Source of the DNA: Dermatophagoides farinae
Taxonomy: Eukaryota; Arthropoda; Arachnida; Sarcoptiformes; Pyroglyphidae
DNA length: 64,000 nt
Direction: 5' to 3'
NCBI RefSeq assembly: GCF_024713945.1
Contig: NC_134677.1
Coordinates: 4,715,001-4,779,000, forward strand
Shown: one piece after another, positions 51,471-64,000 of the stretch
Numbering within the stretch: position 1 is the first letter of the stretch
How the letters are laid out: each line of letters opens with the position of its first letter
Position numbers and translations under genes: made by a program
The notes under the pieces: model-generated
What the model saw: only the letters and a program-made list of their open reading frames with translations
What the model was told of the DNA's origin: nothing
The model's database searches: none

Positions 51471-51734
51471 GATTTTTCAACTATTGTCAATCATTATCAT
51501 TTTTGTGAGAAGAACATTCCTAATTGTAAAGAACAACTTGATAAATATACTGATACATCTATTGATATATATACAAATCCATTTTGGAAAATTCTTCAAA
51601 ATTGTATACATGAAAAAGATCGTCTAAAACATAAAATGGAACAAACCAAAGAAATGATGAAACAAACTAGAAGTTTATTACAGATGGATGAATTGAAATG
51701 TCATAAACGTGTACTACGTCGTTTAGGTTATTGT
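51471..51734 (+). pseudogene. MTREX: MTR4 (exosome RNA helicase) fragment
   Basis: Eighty-eight codons match the region of MTR4 after its arch: NPFWKILQNCIHEKDRLKHK, a basic coiled segment, then LLQMDELKCHKRVLRRLG, one of the most conserved MTR4 stretches. Downstream of RRLGYC the homology stops abruptly; the frame runs on for 35 unrelated codons to TAA at 51837. No helicase core lies upstream in the window. This is therefore an isolated fragment: a truncated gene copy or a single displaced exon. Confidence 0.7.
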
Positions 51735-52591
51735 TTATCATTCCAAATCAACATTATGTCCACACATATGGCTGCCGTTACTTTTGTACATTCAATTGGT
51801 GATTTTCGACCCAATAAATTTTCATCACTACTCGAATAACATTGCAAAGACCATTGAATATTTCTATAATTTGTTTATAATATTAACTTGTTTAAAACAT
51901 GTTTTTTTTCTTTATATATATGTCAAATCAAAAACAATTCGGTTTTATTTCAATTTATCAAATTTTTACGAAGACACGTTTACTTCAACTGCCAAGACAC
52001 CAGTGACGCATTTTTTCCACTCCATCACGTTGTTCTACTCATACACGGCCCTCTTCATAAATGCCGTGACATATATATAATAAATAATTGTTAACACATA
52101 TATGTACAAAAAATAAAAAAAATTACAAAAAAAAACGAAATTTTTGTGATTGTTATTTCATCATTTTTGTCCTGCTATTTATATCTGTTTGCCTGTCTGC
52201 TTATCTATCTGGTTCAATATTTTTTTCTAGTGTTCAATATTTTCTGTGGAAAAAAATCAATAAAAATAAAAGTATTTTCAATTGGAATTTCATACAAAAA
52301 AATTTTTTCCCCACAAAAAAACCTCACTAATGAACTGATCCATTATACCAAATAATGTTCGGAAGATAGTGGTACAGGAGAATGTTGATAATTTTATAAC
52401 AACCTCTACTATTATTTCACACACACCAACGTTTGAATTGAAATCAATGTTTTGGCGATATATTCAAAGATTTTATTAAAATTCAATTGTTACATCATCG
52501 AAAACTGTTTGCTGCATATCATTTTGATTGTATAACACATATATCTATCTCTTTATGTCTTTTTTATTATATTATCATTGTAATAATTACG

Positions 52592-54672
52592 ATGTCAACT
52601 AATTTCAAACGTAAATTTTATCATGAATCGCAAAATGAAACGTCAATCGACGATAAAAAACAAATAAAAAATTGGAGTCTACCCGAAAAAATAATACATT
52701 ATTATGGCCAAATGGGTATAAATCGATTTTTTGATTGGCAAGTGGAATGCCTTGAATTACCCGGTGTACTGGATGATCAAAAAAAATCTTGTATATTCTG
52801 CGCCAACCAGTGCCGAAAAAACAATGGTTGCCGATATTCTTTTGTTCAAAACATTATTGGAAAGGCGTAAAAAAGCCATTATCGTTTTGCCATTTGTTTC
52901 GTTATCATTAGAAAAAGTGGAAAATTTAAAACCGCTATTCAATCAAGTTGGTATACGAATAGATTGCTTTGCTGGACAAACAAATCCTCTTGGTGGTATA
53001 CAAGAAGTCGATGTAGCTGTTTGTACTATCGAAAAAGCAAACAATATGATCAACCGATTGATTGAAGAAAGAGAAATGTATCGTATCGGGCTTGTTATTG
53101 TTGATGAATTACATATGATCGGTGATACATCAAGAGGCTATATTCTCGAATTAATGTTATCAAAATTGATTTATATGAAATTAAATGTCGATCTTCGTCA
53201 ATTACAAATTATCGGCATGTCAGCAATAATACCGAATCTTAATGATATCGCCAAATGGTTGGATGCTGAATTATTTGTTACCGATTATCGACCAGTACCG
53301 TTAAATGAACATGTTGTTGACAATAAAATTATCAAAATTTCGACAAATTCAATTCAATCACCATACACACAGTTTGATTCATTAGCATCGACAGTTGTTT
53401 CAAGTGGTGGTCCGAGTAATAATGACAACAATGGAAAAATCGAATGTATACCGATAAAGACAATTGATTGTAATCTATTAAAATTAAATACAACCTTTTC
53501 CAAATCGTTGATTTACATGGCCATTGAAACATTGGTTCAAGGTTTTTCTACATTAATTTTCTGTCCAACTCGTTCAATGTGTGAATCAATGGCTAACAGT
53601 ATTGCTGCCAACATATTCAACATTGGCCAGAAAGATCATGTTCCACAGAATGATCTCTAACGTAATATTCGACAAAGTATTCATTCTGATAATATCCTAT
53701 CATATGAACGAATTGTTTCGCTCATCAACACATTGAAACGTTCATCTTCTGGTTTTGATCAAAATCTTGAACGTGTATTGAAATTTGGTTGTGCATTCCA
53801 TCATGCCGGTATGACAATGGAAGAACGTGGCATAGTTGAACAAGGTTTTCGTGATGCTCCCTTGAAGATACTTTGTTGTACAACCACACTTTCAACCGGT
53901 GTAAATTTACCAGCACGACGTGTGATGATCATATCACCATACGATTATTCCAGTAAACTATTGCCCGTTGGTATTTATCGTCAAATGATTGGCCGTGCTG
54001 GACGTAAGGGAATCGATACAATGGGCGAAAGTTATCTTTTCTGTACGGACAAAGATATCAATATGGCTCGTCGACTTATTACGACCAAAATGCCATCAAT
54101 TAAATCCAATTTAATTACGATACAAAAATTGAAAAATAACAAACCATCTGCAACAACAACAACTAGTGTTGGACAACAAATTCCAACTACATCTAATAAA
54201 CAATGGGAACCTGTAGTTAATGATCCAATTTTACGTGCTGTTCTTGAAGTGATTGCAAATGAAATGGTCAAAAATATCGATGATATTCATGTTTATCTTG
54301 GCCGTACTTTTTTTTGTAATTGTCCATTAAATTTATTGTTGGCATCTGAAGAACAGCAATCATCACAAACAAATATGGAAGAATTAAGAATGGAAAAGGT
54401 TGAAATCATTAATGAATGTATACGTATGGCATTGGATAAATTAAAAACTTATGAATTTATCTCTATTGATTCATCTGAAGAAGCGAATAACAGTAGTGAA
54501 ACAAAATCGGTTGATTCATCATCACCAATTAATGTAACTGAACTTGGTCGAGCTGTAATAAGTTCAGGTGTATCACCATCGGATGGCCAATTCATCTATG
54601 AAGAATTGAAATGTTTCCGATCAAATCTATCGTCACCGTTGCCTGACTTATATATGGTATATCTTCTGTATG
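52592..54672 (+). pseudogene. POLQ: broken copy of the POLQ helicase-like domain
   Basis: Intronless sequence resembling the Ski2-type helicase domain of DNA polymerase theta. In order: WQVECLELPGVL, LVYSAPTSAEKT (motif I), IVLPFVSLSLEKV, AVCTIEKANNMINRLIEE, VIVDELHMIGD (motif II), GMSAIIPNLNDIAKWLDAEL (motif III), LIFCPTRSMCE (IV), FHHAGMTMEERGIVEQGF and TTTLSTGVNLPARRV (V), QMIGRAGRKGIDT (VI). Breaks: a frame change at the 8-A run 52779-52786, just before motif I; motif I Gly replaced by Glu (codon 52815-52817); motif III SAT changed to SAI; an in-frame stop at 53658; and loss of homology after PDLYMVYL near 54665. The polymerase domain is absent. Lack of introns suggests a retrocopy, although this genome's genes are intron-poor anyway. 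HELQ is the alternative relative, but spacing and motifs favour POLQ. Confidence 0.85.
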
Positions 54673-54890
54673 CCAGGCAAATGATGATTGCCACATGCCA
54701 ATAACGTATTGACACCCATAATTTTGATACCATAACTATCGTTGATAAGATCCAAGATTGTATTCGAATTATTGATATTAAATTCCTTGCAATCACTATC
54801 TGTTAATGATGATCCAGGAACATCAACACCATAAATTGCCGAATTATAGGCAATTACAGCCAGAATATGAAAATGAAAATTCCCAATGGA
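54648..54890 (-). pseudogene. inverted coding scrap of unknown origin
   Basis: Where the POLQ-like homology ends, the opposite strand carries an open frame of about 80 codons with balanced composition (IYGVDVPGSSLTDSDCKEF, then ILDLINDSYGIKIMGVNTLL and ACGNHHLPGIQ) closing at TAA 54648-54650. It does not look like translated noise, but I cannot assign a family. It may be an exon fragment joined in inverted orientation. Confidence 0.3.
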
Positions 54891-55422
54891 TGAGAAAAAA
54901 AGACAACGTACGAATTTACCAAAAAAATACGACCATTTCAGAATCGAGAAAATGAAAAATCCAACCTACCTGTTGTTGTTGCTTTGCTATGTTTTGTTTT
55001 TTAATTATGGAACTTTACAAATTCTGTTTTTGAACATAAATATTTGTCACTAAATTTCTATTGATTATTATAAGTTTCTTTCCGTTTTTTTTCTGTTCGA
55101 ATATACCAATTGTTAATAATTCATATTTCCAAAATCATTTGTTAATTCAATAAAAAATCAAACATATTCAAAAAAAAGCAAATAAAAGATAATAAAAACC
55201 GATTTATTTGTCAATAAAAAACATTCATTTATATATATGTAGACAAAAAAAATTAAAAAAAAACAAACTTTTGAATCAAATTTAACCTTTTTCAATGGGG
55301 GAATATCAATATAATCATTGTTGGTAAGTGATATCATCATTTATTATTAATGTCTGGTTCCATCATATCGATTGATTAATTTGTTCGTTGATCCTATCTA
55401 TTTACATTCTGTTATGATTAAT
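54891..55422. other. AT-rich sequence, no recognised gene
   Basis: Mostly A/T homopolymers. A short minus-strand frame near 55260-55340 (SLTNNDYIDIPPLKK followed by a GT) could be an exon fragment, but support is weak. Confidence 0.4.
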
Positions 55423-55604
55423 TGTTGAATATGAAATAATGTATTTATGTTAATTGAATTATCGAACTGTTTTGTTACTGTTGATATTATTGAGTCTGAA
55501 AAATAAAGTTCTAGTTCTTGCTTTGTTCTTGTTACGACTGGTTGTTCTTATATACCAATTGTGCAGTTTTTGTTAGTGCGACGTGTCATTAAAAAAACTC
55601 AACA
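55423..55604. mobile_element. possible solo LTR
   Basis: The 182-bp segment starts TGTTGAATATG and ends CTCAACA, so it has TG...CA termini with a short inverted repeat (TGTTGA/TCAACA). On the minus strand a TATATAAG box lies about one third in. No matching 5-bp target-site duplication is seen (TTAAT against TATTC), and no internal retroelement genes are present. Confidence 0.3.
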
Positions 55605-56025
55605 TATTCCACCTGAATCTGGGGAAAAAAATTGGAATTACTTGCTAATAAACTAAATAGTGGTAATAAATCGAACCAACCTTACCTGTTCACAATATCA
55701 AGAATGTCCAACATTTTTACGTAATAAAATGACAATCATCTCGCCACAAATTTTGTAATGATGATGATTCCGATTCATGATCATTTTTATTTTTGTTTAT
55801 TATCCATGTCTCATGTTTCATAGATTCATCATTATCGATTCGATGACTAGAATCATCATCAGAGATGTACTAAAGCTGTCTTTTTCAGAACGAGCCATTG
55901 ACGACCAAAAACCTGTTGAACAGATTTACAATGATAAGGCTTGTTCCAATAGCGGTTGAAGCATTCGATTGATTCATGTTGTTAATTACATTTATCAATA
56001 ATTATGATTCATTGATTGAACATTT

Positions 56026-56330
56026 CAAGACAGAGATGAACATTTTAAAAAGTCGATAAGTGCAAGAATCATTATTTCATGAGTTTTTTCTTCGTGCCAA
56101 TCTCGAGGTATTTCAATAAGCGAATCTTGAGTCAAAAAATCATATTTTTCAAATTTGGCAATCAAGTTTCTGAAACTCAATTATAAAAAATGTCAGATTG
56201 AAGCTTTTAACGAAATGTTAAACTTACTGAAAAAAAATGGGAATGGCTAAAATTTGCGAGTGTGGATTTTCAATGAATAATCGATTGATAATCCGAGTTG
56301 ACTGAAATTCGATCAATTCACTTTGAATTT
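56026..56330 (-). pseudogene. two orphan exons of an unrecognised gene
   Basis: On the minus strand, a coding stretch (LKIQSELIEFQSTRIINRLF then NPHSQILAIPIFF) reaches a GTAAGT donor at about 56229. A ~60-bp intron ends in TTTCAG at about 56171, and the frame resumes as QNLIAKFEKYDFLTQDSLIE, IPRDWHEEKTHEIMILALID, FLKC, stopping near 56030. Splice sites and phase agree, so the pair is likely gene-derived. Upstream, the frame is closed by TAA just before LKIQ with no acceptor between. It lies only ~90 bp from the inverted-repeat junction. I do not recognise the family. Confidence 0.4.
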
Positions 56331-56392
56331 TCAATTATCTTCAACATTGAAGAGAGTTATGAACTGACTTATGAGGTGAGTCGGTAACTATT

Positions 56393-56416
56393 TCAATTGT
56401 GGCATTGGCTCGGTGG
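56393..56416 (+). pseudogene. tRNA-Trp 5' end fragment at the inverted-repeat junction
   Basis: AATTGTGGCATTGGCTCGG plus TGG matches the 5' flank (AATTGTGACATT) and the first ten bases (GGCTCGGTGG) of the tRNA-Trp gene at 36598-36698, with one mismatch in 22 bases. The match ends just where the right arm begins (56417). Confidence 0.7.
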
Positions 56417-56522
56417 ACCAAATAATTATCATAATCGATAAATCACGATTGCAAATTGTCAGAAAAAATTATCAAACAATAGAATCATTGATGAAGACAA
56501 TAAAAATTAGCAATCAACCTAC

Positions 56523-57754
56523 CGCATTGTCTAACATACGCATCCGTGCTTCGAATTCCAAATCCCAGATTTTCCATTTTTTGGGCTTTTGTTTATCATC
56601 TTTTGAATCAAGACCTTGTACAGAGGCGCCAGCATCATCACGAAGAACTTTTTGTACCTCTTCAAATGTTTCTTGTGGCAGTAATTGAATGTTTTCCATT
56701 CCCACCTGTGCGAGACGAATTTGTGTCTCGCAAGCCAATACAAGATTATACATAAGGAAGAATGCTTCTTCCAATGATTCACCACACGTAACAACACCAT
56801 GATTGCGGAGTATCAAAACCTAACGGTTTAAATACAAATGATGATAAGGTAAACTCTTGATTGTAAAAAAAAACCCAATACCTTGTTACTTGGTCCTAGA
56901 TTTCGAACAATATCAGCTCTTTCCTCTGGATTGACCAATAAGCCACGATAATCATGGTAGCTAATGTGACCTAGAACACAAGATTCTTGACAACATAGCA
57001 TTAGACCTTGTTTCATGGCCGATACAGCCACACAAGGTCCATAATGAAGATGTATGACGGCATTAATGTCTGGACGAGCCGCATGAATGGCTGAATGCAA
57101 TACATAACCAGCTCTGATTAAAAAAGATTATTAATAGAACGCTTTGCTTATTGATAAAGGATTTTTGCATAATTACTTGTTGAATGTAAAATTCGTTGAA
57201 CCAGGATCGACAACGTTGCCTTGTAGATCCACTTTTATCAAAGAAGACGCGGTCACTTCATCATATTGCAATCCGAATGGATTTAATAGAAAATGTTCCT
57301 GTTCTCGGCTGACTCTAACGGTGATGTGATTATAGATGCTCATCGACCATCCATATAGATCGACCAAACGATAAACGGATGCCAATTTACAGCGCAGTAA
57401 TTTTTCTCCTTTAGCATATTTGAGTCCATCGACACCACGGATATCATTGATTGGTGGTCCACAATGTCCCAAACGCAATGCACGACTACTGGCACCAGGC
57501 ATCAATAATTCTGTCACCTGTTGCAATGCCGATAATGATGCCGGTAAATAGCCATCATTCAATTGTGACTCGATTATACGTTCCAATTCTTCACGGAACA
57601 CCTGGCTGTTTAATATGACATCAACACGACGACGACGATCCATTTCCTTCATATCTTGTTCAATATCCGGGGGACGCATCATCTGTCGTTGAATTTCCGG
57701 ATCATCTGGATCAAATTCATCATTATGGTGATTATTCACCGCTTGGGTGGCCAT
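56523..57754 (-). pseudogene. ADD1/hts: truncated duplicate of adducin (exons 1-3 only)
   Basis: Exons 57177-57754, 56882-57113 and 56523-56819 are the mirror of left-arm exons 1-3, and their conceptual translation is identical over all 369 complete codons. The copy breaks 106 bp into intron 3, so the neck, tail and MARCKS-like domain are missing. The downstream sequence at 56416 and below offers no adducin exon. If real, it could encode only the aldolase-like head; if an assembly error, it is the second allele of the same gene. Confidence 0.85.
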
Positions 57755-58553
57755 TTTATGTTCACTTATTGTATTCAATGAGAAGTATACTAAAAAAAAT
57801 CTTGTTTGATCAGCAAACACGACAATAAAATTACAATAGTGATGATGATGTTGATCCAACAATAAGGAAAAAAATTAACGATGATGCAGATGTCGAATAT
57901 GACAATGAAGATTCCCTAATTACAGCTGCTTCAAGTATATGAAATTCGTAGAAAAAATGAAAGTGGACAAAGTTTTCCAGGTTTCGATTATCATTCGATC
58001 GTCAGTCAAAAGTTTTTCTTCCTAAATTACAAACGAAACAAACAGACAAAAAATAGTATTAGTAAAAACAAACAAAATAAATGTTTTATATATTTAGAAT
58101 CATCGAATATTATCAAACCAATTAAAATAGAAAAAGAGTGACATGAATAAAAAAACAGATATTAATCAAGCTAAAATTCTCCATTCCAAATATGATTTCA
58201 ATGAGGAAAAATATTAGATTTGGCCATTCACAAAGAAATGACATGCTTATTAATTCATTCATTACACAATAAGTAAGCAATCGTCATCACCAGTTTTTAT
58301 TCTTAGTTACTACTAGTTCCCAATGGTATTTTGTCCAAAGACAATGATTCAGGTTGTTGTACATAACAATACAATAATATTTAGGGTCAAGTGCAACTTT
58401 TTCAACTTGCCTGACATAACAATTAACACCTCCGTTGCTATCATGATTTTTGATATGATATGATTGAAAATCATGACATGTGTGGGAAGTAAATATTGTC
58501 CTAAATAAGCGAAAGGCTGGCTTCAAGTTCACATAAAAAACCGAATCAACCAA

Positions 58554-61503
<2,950 letters not shown>

Positions 61504-61871
61504 TTTATGAGTAATCTATGATAATCAATGTAAATCGATATAGATTGACAACTCAACTGAAGTGATCAAATTATCTTCTATTTGTTCTCTGACTAACATA
61601 AAGATACTATAACGATAACAGAATCCTCTTCATTATAATCAATCGGCAAATATGGGAAAAAATGGGCCACAGTACAAACATTTGCGATTAACACCATAGT
61701 AAAGACTAGATTATCAACATAAAGAGAAAGAGAGAGAGCGAAAGCAAGTATCAATTTGACATAGAAAATATATAATTTCTTGACGGTTCAATTCAATGCT
61801 ATGATTTTGTGTGTATCCTGGAATGAATTATGTATATTTATTATCATTGTTGATTGAATATATGAAAAAAA
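61504..61871. other. 368-bp segment present only in the right arm
   Basis: The left arm is continuous across this point (near 40110), where TTCAAG meets TTTATATCAAAG. The extra segment has no open frame, no obvious terminal repeats and no target duplication beyond an AAA at the joint, so it may be a deletion from the left arm rather than an insertion. Confidence 0.85.
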
Positions 61872-64000
61872 CTTGAATTAATGATTGGGATGGATGGCTG
61901 GTAAGCAGCAACAGTCTTTGAATAAATGGATATATATATGATTATTATTATTTTTATAATTGATGTTGATCATCATCAATGATGGTTGTCTGGTTGTTTG
62001 TTTGTCTGTTTTTTAAGGTTGAATTGATCGTTCGATGCCGTGGATGGACTTTGAAATTGGGCGAGGAATGAGCAACAAAACGCCAACCGCCTGAAAAACC
62101 TACAAGATGAGCAAACCAGAAGAAAAGAGGCATAACTTCATTCAAATTTTGAATTCAGTAAATCTCAGTGTGCGTGTGTGTTTTTATATGTGATAATGAT
62201 AACTGCTCATCTTTTTCTTAGATCATCATTAGAAATGTTTTCATTTCAACAAATTATGCATGTGTGAATTTGAGAACAAGTTATTGATGTGACAAATGGA
62301 TTAAGAGAATAAATAAACATCGAAATCGAATTTAAAATTGAAAAGATATGATGAAAATCGAGAACATCATCACAACAATCAACAATGATTGATAAAATGG
62401 TATTATTTTATTCTAATTTCCAATTCAGATTGATCCTACAGAAATCGGATCCATTTTTGATTGTCATCGACAATTGAAAACAAAAATCATATATTCAACA
62501 AAGATTTTCGATACGAAATAAACGTTACACATTCAATAGTAATTAGATCAAATGAATGTGTGTGTGTTCGAGTCTAAGGAAAAAGATTCTATTTATGATT
62601 CTTCAACAAGCACACTATCCGAATTTTACTTTTTTCTCTGTATATAATAATAAACACATTTAACATTGCATGGCTTACCGTAAATAAAAATAAAGAGCCA
62701 CCAACAGCTAAAAAATCTTTGTTCTTGGCTCAAGTGTTTGTTGATCATCGGCTAATGTCAGATGGATGACGATAATGATTATGATGATGTTCGATATTAA
62801 TTACAAAGATGTTGTAAAGGATGAAAGTTTTTATTTAGAAAATTTTATTCCGGATCCTATGGATCACATTATCAATAACAAAAACAACAACAAAACAACA
62901 AACAAACATTACACAAACATGAAAAAAAACTGCATTAAATGTTTTGCTTGGAATATGTGATATGGATATATCAAACCAAAATATAAAAATCACCAACTAA
63001 TTAAGATTCTGCAGCACAACACAATCCATCTATGCGCTTAGCTTCAGATAGACACACACACACACGGATACAATTTCTTGCTCATTCAAATAAACATAGC
63101 AGCATCAGGTCCACATCTGTAGCAAGTTATATTATGGTCGTAGTGGTATTCAACGTGATAGTGGATCTTCTATCGAACGTAGTAGCATGTTGAATATTAG
63201 ACATTGGTTTATATACAGTGTATTTTCACTTTTACTGTTTAAGATTGGAATTCATGGAATTATTGATCCATTGGGTTCTGTTTTTCATAATCCCGATGAT
63301 CATTAGGTCATAGGGCCATTGACAATCATATTTATTCATTTTACATCTTGTTGAGTCAATTCCAATTCAATTTCCAACATTATAGGTTTTTTTATAAATT
63401 CCATCTAAAATAAAATAAAAAATTTGTTAAATCGATCTCATCATGGTCATATTAACACGGTATCCTTCAACCCATAAATCTTTATATATCTATCCAAAGA
63501 ATTTAGTGACCCTAAAAGAACCTAGATTTCCGCAATTTATTACAATCGTCTACCATACACAAATAGGATGGATGAATTTGATTCGAGGTTAGGGCGCGGT
63601 TGTGTATAAGTTTGGTAGTCGTGGTTGTAATCGTGGTGGTGGCTCCATGAAACAGTGGCGCTCATTTCAGGGATTCATATTGTATCCACGTTGTATCGTT
63701 TTTGATTTGTGCGTACCGGTTGGTGGCTATGGTTAGGTTGGTCTGAAGATACAATTCTTTACACAAATAGGGAAAGAGACAGACAGACAGATCGACTGTG
63801 TTTACAGTCAAACTTCGAATCTGGATCCAATTTGAATTTGTGAATTTTTTTTCTGTCAACTATTTTGAGTTCAAGTTGAGTCATACAAAATGAAACAGAT
63901 AATGTGAATCTGGTGTGTGTATGGATCAATGGCTTGCTATTGCTTTTGTATAAAATAGTTGGTTGCATCAGCCATTGTTTTCATTTGGTTGAAGATGAAC

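Overview
The window is nuclear eukaryotic DNA: very AT-rich, full of dinucleotide and trinucleotide microsatellites, with short spliceosomal introns (many 55-90 bp), a few kilobase introns, and an intron-containing tRNA-Trp. The gene set (katanin p80, Gemin2, UPF0598, COG4, AKTIP/FTS, adducin) is animal. Base composition and gene structure suggest an arthropod, most likely an acariform mite; that placement is inference.

Layout. 1-9394: no recognised exon. 9395-23380 (-): katanin p80 (KATNB1) in nine exons; its last ~40 codons were not found. 23381-30501: gene-poor. 30502-36183: a compact housekeeping cluster of GEMIN2 (-), a C8orf82/UPF0598 homologue (+, head-to-head with GEMIN2 across 116 bp), COG4 (-, tail-to-tail with UPF0598) and AKTIP (-). 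36342-36698: tRNA-Trp with a 27-nt intron, beside a decayed half-copy of itself. 43913-48322 (+): complete adducin gene, twelve coding exons, including phase-compatible cassette exons and a Lys-rich MARCKS-like tail. 48323-56416: a graveyard of fragments: a GC-rich 83-bp triplicated repeat, an MTR4 fragment, a broken POLQ helicase-domain copy, an inverted coding scrap, a possible solo LTR, and two orphan exons.

The dominant feature is a giant inverted duplication. 37988-45250 reappears reverse-complemented at 56417-64000 and runs off the window. The arms are nearly identical, intergenic DNA included. They differ by a few substitutions, a 73-bp and a 368-bp indel, a microsatellite length change and a 4-bp indel. 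The right arm carries only adducin exons 1-3 and breaks inside intron 3. Next to that break lies a 22-base copy of the 5' flank and first 10 bases of the tRNA-Trp gene. This is either a recent segmental inverted duplication or an alternative haplotype misjoined by the assembler; the allele-like differences keep both options open.

Functionally the intact genes are unlinked housekeeping and cytoskeletal factors (microtubule severing, snRNP assembly, Golgi tethering, vesicle transport, spectrin-actin capping). No operon-like logic or defence system is visible. The novelty here is structural.
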